A DNA stretch of 41,682 bases from a virus. Location of the stretch: positions 1 to 41,682 of IMG/VR virus record IMGVR_UViG_3300042397_000091; one strand, 5' to 3'. Position numbers and translations under genes: made by a program. Shown piece by piece: positions 24,601 to 30,889 of this stretch. The notes below the pieces were generated by a model. It ran no database searches. It saw nothing but the letters and a program-made list of their open reading frames with translations, and was not told the origin of the DNA. Numbering within the stretch: position 1 is the first letter of the stretch; every line of letters starts with the position of its first letter.

Positions 24601-27600
24601 GTGCTGCAGCAGGCATTGCACAATTGCAACAACAAAAAGCCAAGGATGCTCTTGAAGCAAAGAAAGAGTCTTTGCAGGCTCAAAGAACAAATGAACTAGA
24701 GTCACTAACTGCCGAGGTAGTTGTTGATGGACAAAAGGTTCGAATGACTCGTAATCAAATTGAAGAAAACTTAAAGAACATTAAGCAACAAATCTTTAAC
24801 ATTGAGGAAAACACTCTAGAACCAGCCCAAAGACAAATTGAAAAAGCACAAGAAAAATTAGATGCAGACAATGCGTCACTAACAGTACTTGAACTCACAG
24901 AAGATGAATGGCTTAAAATTGAAGCAAATATAGACCTTGCAACAGTGTCAACAGTGGCATACGTAAAAAAACTACAAGAAGCACTTGACATTGCAAAACA
25001 AATTCCAGGAGCCCTTGACGGAACTTCCGCAAAGGGTGGAGACATTGTTGGCCAACAAGATCCAGTTTTAGAGACAGACTTTGGAAACAATGCAAAAATT
25101 AAACCGCAACCTAAGCCTGGTGGCGGTGGGCCTGGTATGCCACCTCCACCTGTTACAGAAGCAGAAAAAGATGAGGTTGCAGCAAATAGAGGATCGACAG
25201 AACTAATATGGGGAAAGGGAGCATCCTATTCACAGGTATCCTCCTACCAGAATGATCTTGCCAAGGTTAGAAGATGGGAATCAGGCGACAAATCATGGAT
25301 GAGCGAAGACAACTATAAAGAGTCTAAGAAAAAAGTCAAAGACTTTGAAATGGAATATGGCAAAAGAGATGTTGTTACTGGAGAATTTTGGTCATCACCA
25401 AGACTAAAACAAACATTACTTGATAAAAAGTTGTCAGGTACACAATGGGGAGTACCGTATGTTCCTCCAAATCCGTTTGCAGTAGGCGGTAAAGTAAAGG
25501 GCCCTGGTACTGGAACGAGCGACTCTATTCCAGCACTACTATCTAATGGAGAATATGTAATTAGAGCAAATGCTGTTAGGGCTCTTGGTACAGATACCCT
25601 GGACAAGATGAACTATGCTGATAAGAACAGATTTGCTGATGGTGGCTCTGTAGGTAGACAAGAGGCTGCTATGGCAGCAAGAGGCGGAGCAAAGCCAAAG
25701 AGCAACCCAATTGCAGACATTGCAAAGGCAATTTTCTTCGCACCTCTTGACATGGCAAAAGACTTTAACAGGTCAATAGGGAATGTTCTTACTGGTAAGG
25801 GTGATGGTCTAGACTACCTAAGTCTAGCGTCTGCTCTGCCAGCAGGTAGAATAACAAGTTCTGCATCAAAAATTCTTAAATCATTATCTACTAAAAAGGC
25901 ACCACTGGGAGTTGGCGTTAAAGAAATATCTGGAGTAGAACCCCTACTAAACCCAAATGATAGTCTTGTAAAATCACTTGTAACTGGTAATCTGCTACAC
26001 GGATCAAAAGCCCAGACAGCAAAAGAGTTTGCCATTAAGACATCTGGTGGATCTAAAGAAAACTGGTTTGGAGCAAATTTCTTTACAACTGGAAGCGAAG
26101 AGTTGGCAAATTCCTATGGTGCTGCTATTTACAGAATGCAAATGCCACTTTCTCAAGCACAGAGTTTAAAGATTCTAGACCTATACCCTGGTGCAAAGCC
26201 AATCGAGCAACAGTTTCCTGGGCTTGTGGACATTATCAAATCAACTGGTGTAAATTTAAGCAGAGTAGAAGGGCTTAAAGATATTGCTCTAGCGACTAGG
26301 TCAAAAGCAGGGGCAAAGTTTATTAATAATCCAAAAAGACATATGGCAATAGCAGATGCCATTAAGTCGTCACCAGAATTAAAGAATATATTAACTAAAA
26401 AATTCGGTATTAATGCTATAAGGCATCAATCTGGGCACAACGTTGGTATGGAACAAACTTTTTCTGAAGTTTTTGCTTTCTTTAATCCAAAAAATATAAA
26501 AGCAAAATATACTGGCAACATTGAGGCAGAAGAAGCACAGATTGCAGCCGAGGCTGCCCTAGTTCAAAAATGGCTGGATCAAGCAAGATCTGCAAGGAAA
26601 AAAGCCAAGGGAGGTCTTGTTCGTTACGCAGATGGTGGATTTGTTGATAGACAAGATACCGCTATGGCTAACAGGGGCAAAAAGTCAAACCCACTAATGG
26701 ATACCCTCAAGTCAATATTCTTTGCACCTCTTGATATGGCTAAAGAGTTTAACAACTCAATAGGTAATGTACTTACTGGCAAGGGTCAAGGCGGAGACTT
26801 CCTAAATGTAGCATCTGCATTGCCAATAGGCAAGGGGGCCAGCCTTCTTGGAAAAGGATTTGGTGCAGTTAAAAGCCTTATAAAAAACAGACCAGGTTCT
26901 ATTGAGTCTATGCTAAATCGTTCTGTAATCGCTACAAGAATGCCTCACGACACACTTTTGCAAATGCTAAGAACTGGAGATACGAAATACCGTACCGCTT
27001 TTGAAACAGGAACTGGAGCAGACTTTATAACTCAAACAGGTCACTTGGCAGGCAAGCCAGATCCATATAACAAACGCATGAGACATGCAATGGAAGAGTA
27101 TGCCTTTGCAATTGACTACAAGAAAAATACCCTTGAGCAAAGACCAACATATGGATTAATGGCAACTGTTGGTCCAATAAACAAAGCACTAAACGCAATT
27201 TCTGGCGGTAAGTATGCAAAGAGATTTAATGAACTTACAAACCCAATGAACACAAAATTAGATCTATATGGGGACATCTCGTTAATCTCTAATAAAAAGG
27301 TTCCAAAGCGTTCACAATTTTATGCTGGAGATCTTAGAAATGCGTACTATCAAAATGACGCACACTTCATGTATAGGAAAACCCAAGGAATAAACTTCCC
27401 ACCAATGCGTGGGGCAAGCCAAGCAGAAATTGCTGGAAATCCTAGTGGCTTTTTAGCCGATAAAGTTAAGCCATTAAATATAGGCGATTCGGTTCAGTTT
27501 GCACCATATATTGAGGCATATACAAGAGGCGGATTTGATCTAAGCGAAATTTCTAAAATTTTGGTTAGCAATCCAAACATTCTTAAAACATTGCCACAAG

Positions 27601-30230
27601 AATTAAAAAAGAGTGGATTAGATATTCCAGTTAAACTATACCCTGGAATAAGATCAAAAGAAATTCTTTTTAAGACTCTAGACTTCCTGGCTGATATAGA
27701 AGACAAGGTTAGAGGAAAGAACACACTCAAGTTAAATAGTCAGGATATGCCTAAGTTTGCAGATGGCGGACTTGTTGATAGACGTGATGCTGCAATGGCT
27801 GCAAGAAATCCTAACGCTGCCAGAGACAAACTGTTTAAGAAGGGCGGTATTCAGGGATTTGAGGCTGGAATCCAGGGGATGCTATCAGACTTTGGAAAAC
27901 TTGATCCAGTAAAAAACTTTGCAAATTTCCTAACAGATAAAGGCAATGCCTTAGCATTTGAAACAAGAAAAACTATGGCCTTCCTATCTACGCCAGTTGA
28001 AATTCTTGGAGGAAAAGCCAAATCATTTGCAACCATTGCAAGTCAAATATCTAAGGGAAATATTCCTGGAGCAATAGGAACAGCACTTAAATCTGGACTG
28101 GGTATTGATACCATTGAGTCTATCGGAAATGCATATTCTGGAGTTTTGGATCCATCAAAACAAAAAGCAACAATGTTTGAGCAGGCTGGTCAAACGGTAA
28201 TTAGTAACAAACTATTTGGAGCAGGGAACCCAGAATCAGACGCACTTGCTAGAGTTATTGCAGGCTCTCTAAACCTTGCTGGAGACCCACTATCTTATTT
28301 GGGTGTTGGAGCAGCAGCCAAGGGAATTAAACTTTCAGCATCTGCTGCTACCTCAGCAGCAAAAATTGGACAGATTGGCAACGTTGTAAAAAATGTAGGC
28401 AAGGCAGCAGGATATACACCAGGATTGCTCGGCCTACCAAATGCAGCAGATGTTCAGAACATAGCCTCATTGCTAAATAAGGGAAAGATTTCAGGTGGTG
28501 TGGGTAGCACAGCAAAGGCTGAAGACACTTCTTGGGCAGACTTTGACCCATTTGATGATTCATCTGTGGTCCCAACAACAGTGCCTACAATTAGTTTAGG
28601 TACATCAAGTCCACTAGATAACGTATTCACATCAGAACCAGTTAGAAAAGTAGTCGATACTGATGCTAATACATCTAACTATGAAGAACTTGCAATGAGC
28701 AAGGTAAGAAACCTATTTCACCCACTTAAAAATCCAGAAGGCTTGTCTTACACCTATAAGCCAATAGATCTTATGTTTGGAGACCCAGGCCACATAATTG
28801 AAGCAAAAACACCAACTGGAGAATCCGTTGGAAAACTAGAGTGGAAGGCTGACACTGGCGAAATTGACATGGTGTTTGTTGATAGAGACTTCCAGCGTAA
28901 AGGTGTTGCTACAGACATGTGGCACATGGCAAATATAGAGGCTTTGAAAAATCCAAACATTTTGCATCCACTACACTCTCCAGAATTATCTGCAACAGGA
29001 AGAGCATGGAGAGATTCTGTTGGCGGAGGCATGCTTGAAGACACAATCAATGCAAAGTTCAAGTTTAATAGAGAAAACTTAGTTAATCCACGAGAAGAAT
29101 ATCTAAAAACTATATCTAATAATGCAAACATAGCCGAAAAACTCAAAACCCCTGGAAAGATTATGGACATGTTTGGAATGAAGGGCAATCTTTCTGCATC
29201 TGGATTAACACCAGACGAACTTTACACTATAGAAGAATATATTGCACGTCCAGGAAGACTCCACTTTAGTACATTCAAAAACGTAAGAAAAACTGTTGAC
29301 GACATAATTTCTAAAAATAACCTAACAATTCCAAAGGGTTCAAACCTGGTTCGTGTTACTGGAAACAGAGATGCAGCACAGTTAGCCGAAATGAAGGCTG
29401 GAGACAGGTTTACCCTGGATCAGTTCTGGTCTGTAACTTCTGGAGAAGACACAGACTTTTTGGAAGGCATGGCGACTGCATCTAAAGACACAGGCGGAAG
29501 ATATTCTCTAATTGAAATGATCAATGGAAAGCCTGTTGCTAAAAAGTTCCCACTTATTAAGTTTAACGTTAGATCAGATGTTCCTGGAATTTGGAATATG
29601 AACTCTTTGCTAGAAGAGCCTGCCTCAGACGTGATTGATGGACTGCTTGCAAGAGGACAGTCTATGGAAATAGAGTCTATTACTACTGGCATTGACGGAC
29701 AAAAAATATATAACATTAACTTGGGATCTATTGCAGAAAATTCATCAATTCCAGAACTTGGGCTAAACGAATTTAGCACTAAAAAATGGTACGAACAAAT
29801 GCGTAATGATCCAAGCCTAGATCCAAAATATGCTAAAGATTGGACCGAGCAGGGCTTCATCAAAGAAATGAATAAAATTCGTATGGACGAGATGTCGCCA
29901 ATTTATCGTGCCAAGGGTGGTATTGTTGCTCCTAAGTACTTTGCCAATGGCGGAATGGTTATGCCTAAGTATTTTGCTAAGGGTGGAGATGTTGTTCCTG
30001 CTATGCTTACCCCAGGAGAATTTGTAATGACCAAACACGCTGTAGATAACTATGGGGTAGACAACCTGAGAGCCATCAATAGTGGTGCAGCACCAGGCAA
30101 CTCAGTGTATAATGGATATAACATTAATGTCAATGTCAGGTCTAACTCAAACCCAGACCAAATTGCAAATGCAGTTATGACACAGATTAGACAGGTTAAT
30201 GCACAACAAGTAAGAGGTAGTAAGTTCTAA
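18642..30230 (+). CDS. Giant tape measure protein with toxin-like cassettes
   Basis: 3862 aa. Residues ~1-170 are helical. Residues ~170-560 fit the phage tape measure core (LLNFGKNTQWAGRQLMVGF, many Ala/Gly helices). Hydrophobic stretches lie at ~541-575, 1235-1273 and 1367-1391. Glycine-rich IPA-x-LS-x-GE-x-V motifs occur at ~663-705, 2279-2325 and near the C-terminus (VVPAMLTPGEFVM). Residues ~1950-2225 are long coiled coil. Residues 2331-3700 hold successive cassettes of enzyme-like domains, annotated separately. The protein sets tail length and is expected to be ejected toward the host cell at infection (family knowledge). Arginine is mostly AGA/AGG. The start ATG follows GAAGGTG, and the stop overlaps the next start (TAATG). 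Confidence 0.92.
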   Translation: MADIQSNINVNINTSEALASIRTLQRQISAFYESMARSGAAASAAASNMQNNLINTINQTGKFSASIKTIASTTEAFTTSLEKNKLSMGQYFKFAGGASKTFGKFFKTEMDTIDKVARERVKTLQTQYIKLGRDASGALKSIAIRPLTLDMKDLGTQTAIAAQKQQLMNQLLKQGSTNLLNFGKNTQWAGRQLMVGFTIPLAMVGTAAAKTFMKMEEQAIKFKRVYGDSMTPGAETDAMVKQIRELATEFTKYGVAAEKTMELAATAAAAGKQGLELTAQVREANRLAVLGQVEQQEALSTTISITNAFGVAASDLAKKIDFLNAVENQTVTSIEDLTIAVPKAGPVVKQLGGDVEDLAFFLTAMKEGGINASEGANALKSGLAALINPTGKAADMLASFGINVKGIVEANKGDVKGLVVDFAKALDTLDPLSRARAIEQLFGKFQFSRLSTLFQNVIAEGTQASRVLELTGRSASDLAALSSKELGTVAASSMFKFQKAVEELKMALAPIGEIFLKLITPLLEFGSKVLENFNKLDSGAKNFIVGLIGVVGGLGPVLIMTFGLLANGIANIIKGFMLVRNIFTKSGDSSKYLGDQTEYMTQQQLEAAGVAASLEQVHQRLEQRFTSEAIAVDKLTQALQRANNANLTYMGRNTGAAGAKPKKYAKGVVSVPGPKGAGDIVPAMLSPGEAVIPSKQAAKYAALIQGIVADNLPGYEFSNVDTSDANRPSQARRAKSGGGQSLVIRGGADQAHFDTNENMSMTIREIEAMAESMGRELSSAARRMFERLAAESGQGLDTVIRVWSDKVIMLEGELHKLFTSNAGEDKGPVPVSAVKRVLSEQGAGTYAKTRDTLISQGVSESDANEQIGLIEKEVSRRLDALGDEAVITSQEFNGFVESAHKAVGELTRKLGEAESDLERAYATMSEIRTFQGKDSKGKVNRLDIFANEPGYQNTNVTAKTRESANKLSDGNILRNRGMKITQDIEDAVGKSEKEILEAWGRIPSRMQDELASIRSNAKGFADRFQEILKTLGISINTSLQTGLSAIPSQAGANVTLGGVGQGLDEAIQRNSPPKEAIKIGRDYGFALNGALRELIPKVRVAGEAFGVAATTGMTTVTPAMRQHLIDHAGRILRPYLDAQGRLVPIAKQKIEILDREAIAAKKAADAENLRLLAMQRNTNMSLIAAGVPQSLISDGPGNKDNSGNNQDNTPGTDKTNTKLNRFNNSLRTGSFMLTSLAAAGTMSGGVIGEMSTKVMQFSGIIFVASTLMDLLVAAQQRQILAQIAHTKAIEAGTIAAGTQMKTGFLTTLSNFLMFSSGKAKGGKFLTELASKTVPVTGAFAKAGGGLKGFIAVIKNAAINVGKFVSVGLRFIPVIGYIIAAVGAFILITNLVRDAKERERLATEGVSDAMISTTEELNSIAEVLGKQEIKSSVDRIGIGPASEEQIGVIDKLRGSQEFKDRYKADIDAMRTMSQRELQSYQNTLAISLQATNQYTKEEIEGVIKALQLEAGRTDVKLNFAAIDITSKDPAIFQRSLDKFASNAKASQLSSLDETQSQEAENVAIAGYYQTFDSVNTALATGAIGLKDYTTKMDALKKSLTDLGQATETTVVQGMMNSFTEALKKTQPELAEMASKVKGASGQLFVMDALTSGAITDISQLAEVIRALNTLALGEMSVDADTWAAANRVIEGTKKTIAEATKATAAYKDAQETKGSGEKSIFQQATESLYDNVKAIKESTKAYSLLSKAGLSASDAFKIAKDPILAAALATTKVGTAKWKELIDRIQEFLAITKTSGLSQKISELFGENQKLQNMEKLSRYLQQTGLDAEQLQEVLNDPELADQLLYATGEGKKGFDQIKKTVGFIIKNKEIKISLLPITEQFKEKMSKVTEAFNAKKNVLDIQFRIDTRSSQDIVRKAQADINALNFQADDYEAGLTRLEDGEEAINEKYDNRIEALDKVIAANDRIANQNKEELNIFQMVARGDIAGAAAGIAQLQQQKAKDALEAKKESLQAQRTNELESLTAEVVVDGQKVRMTRNQIEENLKNIKQQIFNIEENTLEPAQRQIEKAQEKLDADNASLTVLELTEDEWLKIEANIDLATVSTVAYVKKLQEALDIAKQIPGALDGTSAKGGDIVGQQDPVLETDFGNNAKIKPQPKPGGGGPGMPPPPVTEAEKDEVAANRGSTELIWGKGASYSQVSSYQNDLAKVRRWESGDKSWMSEDNYKESKKKVKDFEMEYGKRDVVTGEFWSSPRLKQTLLDKKLSGTQWGVPYVPPNPFAVGGKVKGPGTGTSDSIPALLSNGEYVIRANAVRALGTDTLDKMNYADKNRFADGGSVGRQEAAMAARGGAKPKSNPIADIAKAIFFAPLDMAKDFNRSIGNVLTGKGDGLDYLSLASALPAGRITSSASKILKSLSTKKAPLGVGVKEISGVEPLLNPNDSLVKSLVTGNLLHGSKAQTAKEFAIKTSGGSKENWFGANFFTTGSEELANSYGAAIYRMQMPLSQAQSLKILDLYPGAKPIEQQFPGLVDIIKSTGVNLSRVEGLKDIALATRSKAGAKFINNPKRHMAIADAIKSSPELKNILTKKFGINAIRHQSGHNVGMEQTFSEVFAFFNPKNIKAKYTGNIEAEEAQIAAEAALVQKWLDQARSARKKAKGGLVRYADGGFVDRQDTAMANRGKKSNPLMDTLKSIFFAPLDMAKEFNNSIGNVLTGKGQGGDFLNVASALPIGKGASLLGKGFGAVKSLIKNRPGSIESMLNRSVIATRMPHDTLLQMLRTGDTKYRTAFETGTGADFITQTGHLAGKPDPYNKRMRHAMEEYAFAIDYKKNTLEQRPTYGLMATVGPINKALNAISGGKYAKRFNELTNPMNTKLDLYGDISLISNKKVPKRSQFYAGDLRNAYYQNDAHFMYRKTQGINFPPMRGASQAEIAGNPSGFLADKVKPLNIGDSVQFAPYIEAYTRGGFDLSEISKILVSNPNILKTLPQELKKSGLDIPVKLYPGIRSKEILFKTLDFLADIEDKVRGKNTLKLNSQDMPKFADGGLVDRRDAAMAARNPNAARDKLFKKGGIQGFEAGIQGMLSDFGKLDPVKNFANFLTDKGNALAFETRKTMAFLSTPVEILGGKAKSFATIASQISKGNIPGAIGTALKSGLGIDTIESIGNAYSGVLDPSKQKATMFEQAGQTVISNKLFGAGNPESDALARVIAGSLNLAGDPLSYLGVGAAAKGIKLSASAATSAAKIGQIGNVVKNVGKAAGYTPGLLGLPNAADVQNIASLLNKGKISGGVGSTAKAEDTSWADFDPFDDSSVVPTTVPTISLGTSSPLDNVFTSEPVRKVVDTDANTSNYEELAMSKVRNLFHPLKNPEGLSYTYKPIDLMFGDPGHIIEAKTPTGESVGKLEWKADTGEIDMVFVDRDFQRKGVATDMWHMANIEALKNPNILHPLHSPELSATGRAWRDSVGGGMLEDTINAKFKFNRENLVNPREEYLKTISNNANIAEKLKTPGKIMDMFGMKGNLSASGLTPDELYTIEEYIARPGRLHFSTFKNVRKTVDDIISKNNLTIPKGSNLVRVTGNRDAAQLAEMKAGDRFTLDQFWSVTSGEDTDFLEGMATASKDTGGRYSLIEMINGKPVAKKFPLIKFNVRSDVPGIWNMNSLLEEPASDVIDGLLARGQSMEIESITTGIDGQKIYNINLGSIAENSSIPELGLNEFSTKKWYEQMRNDPSLDPKYAKDWTEQGFIKEMNKIRMDEMSPIYRAKGGIVAPKYFANGGMVMPKYFAKGGDVVPAMLTPGEFVMTKHAVDNYGVDNLRAINSGAAPGNSVYNGYNINVNVRSNSNPDQIANAVMTQIRQVNAQQVRGSKF
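25632..25850 (+). repeat. Tape-measure linker cassette A
   Basis: From residue 2331: FADGGSVGRQEAAMAARGG, then SNPIADIAKAIFFAPLDMAK, then NRSIGNVLTGKGDGLDYLSL and ASALPAGR. About two thirds of ~70 residues are identical to cassette B. Both copies precede a different domain. The LTGKG...SALP.G pattern resembles pretoxin linkers of polymorphic toxins (inference). Confidence 0.85.
25929..26525 (+). other. H-F-E type ADP-ribosyltransferase-like domain in tape measure
   Basis: Residues ~2430-2628. GNLLHGSKAQ gives a His at 2453. WFGANFFTTGSEELANSYG gives the G-x-x-F-F-T pattern at 2476-2482. FSEVFAFFNPKNIK gives Glu 2609 followed by a final strand. This order (LHG, GxxFFT...A..YG, then E-V-x-x-F-x-P-x-x-I) is that of toxin-type ADP-ribosyltransferases of the H-Y-[EDQ] class, with Phe where Tyr is usual. 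The match is by eye and activity is unproven. Confidence 0.55.
26625..26838 (+). repeat. Tape-measure linker cassette B
   Basis: From residue 2662: YADGGFVDRQDTAMANRGKK, then SNPLMDTLKSIFFAPLDMAK, then NNSIGNVLTGKGQGGDFLNV and ASALPIGK. It is a near copy of cassette A, 993 bases downstream, so everything between is one module length. Confidence 0.85.
26898..27600 (+). other. Unassigned enzyme-like domain (RPTYG ... YIEA) in tape measure
   Basis: Residues ~2753-2986. Ordered signatures are RTAFETGTGA, RPTYGLM (2834-2840), LYGDISLISNKKVPKRSQF, YAGDLRNA and PYIEAYTRGGFDLSEI with Glu 2958. The pattern recalls ADP-ribosyltransferase-like or DUF3626-like domains carried at the ends of some phage and toxin proteins, from memory only. 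It lies between linkers B and C. Confidence 0.45.
27756..28440 (+). other. Linker C and hydrophobic pretoxin-like segment
   Basis: From residue 3039: FADGGLVDRRDAAMAARNP repeats only the first ~19 residues of linkers A and B. A different ~200-residue Gly/Ala-rich segment follows (KKGGIQGFEAGIQGMLSDFG, NIPGAIGTALKSGLG, SLNLAGDPLSYLGVGAAAKG). It joins the linker to the GNAT-like domain and could interact with membrane or act as a pretoxin spacer; this is inference. Confidence 0.6.
28674..29030 (+). other. GNAT acetyltransferase-like domain in tape measure
   Basis: Residues ~3345-3463. VGKLEWKADTGEIDMVFVDRDF leads into QRKGVATDM (Q3418 to A3423), which fits the GNAT acetyl-CoA pyrophosphate loop Q/R-x-x-G-x-G/A. 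It is followed by an amphipathic helix and by HSPELSATGRAWRDSVGG, an ending I recall from GNAT-like domains in phage proteins. Substrate unknown. Confidence 0.65.
29154..29736 (+). other. R-S-E type ADP-ribosyltransferase-like domain in tape measure
   Basis: Residues ~3505-3698. NLVRVTGN supplies Arg 3571. FTLDQFWSVTSGE supplies the S-x-T-S strand (3597-3600) in place of S-T-S. The third motif is unclear: MEIES gives E3676-x-E3678, but alignment of LLARGQSMEIESI with the usual PRGTxFxVxSV places the catalytic Glu at Asp 3666. The fold call is fair, catalytic competence is uncertain. Confidence 0.6.
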
Positions 30231-30889
30231 TGTCTTCAGCAGCGTACATGTCGGGTAGAAAGAAATACCAAAGACCACAAGCAATAATGTTTGCGAACAA
30301 TCCAGGAACATTGGTCAATGGAGTATACATTCCAGATGGCTATGAGGTTGGAACAAACCCATCTGAAATCGAAGACTCATCTCTTGCTAATAGTTTTCTA
30401 ATTCTTTCTGATAATAACAGAGGAGAACTATCATTTTCAAACAATCGTATTGAAAAGCGTGAGCGTATGATCAATGGTCGTATGCGTTCATATCACATTG
30501 CAGACAAACTAAACTTGTCAGTGCAGTGGAACATGCTTCCATCTAGGGCCTATGGGGCAAACGCAAACTTTGATACCGAGACTGGAAAGTCTCCATATGT
30601 TGGCAACGCTGGAAGACCAAACTCGGCAGATCTTGAATTCACCACAGATGGTGGGGCAGGCGGTGTAGAGTTGCTAGACTGGTATAATAATAATACTGGC
30701 TCATTCTGGGTTTATCTTGCCTACGACAACTATAAAAACTTTGAAGGTGTAGAAGGAACCTACGGTCGCCTAGGACAATATAACGAAATTATTGAAGTAT
30801 TCTTTTCAGCCTTTGACTACTCTGTGCAAAAGCGTGGAGGAACTAATCACGATTTCTGGAACATCTCTTTATCTCTGGAAGAGGTATAA
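30230..30889 (+). CDS. Distal tail protein candidate (Dit-like)
   Basis: 219 aa, first gene after the tape measure, where Dit normally sits. The beta-rich body contains NRGELSFSNNRIEKRERMINGRMRSYHIADK, SVQWNMLPSRAYGANANF, and an ending FSAFDYSVQKRGGTNHDFWNISLSLEEV typical of a first tail-tip ring protein that contacts the tube. The assignment is mainly positional. It is coupled by TAATG overlaps at both ends. Confidence 0.6.
   Translation: MSSAAYMSGRKKYQRPQAIMFANNPGTLVNGVYIPDGYEVGTNPSEIEDSSLANSFLILSDNNRGELSFSNNRIEKRERMINGRMRSYHIADKLNLSVQWNMLPSRAYGANANFDTETGKSPYVGNAGRPNSADLEFTTDGGAGGVELLDWYNNNTGSFWVYLAYDNYKNFEGVEGTYGRLGQYNEIIEVFFSAFDYSVQKRGGTNHDFWNISLSLEEV

Noticed and set aside
28754-29863. 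Long minus-strand frames (about 145 aa) opposite the tape measure C-terminus
   Set aside because: Shadows of a highly supported + strand gene with domain signatures; no start signals.
30676-30695. Further TATAAT-like strings inside the Dit-like gene and elsewhere in coding DNA
   Set aside because: They lack the TGn extension or position before a gene and are expected by chance in A+T-rich DNA.
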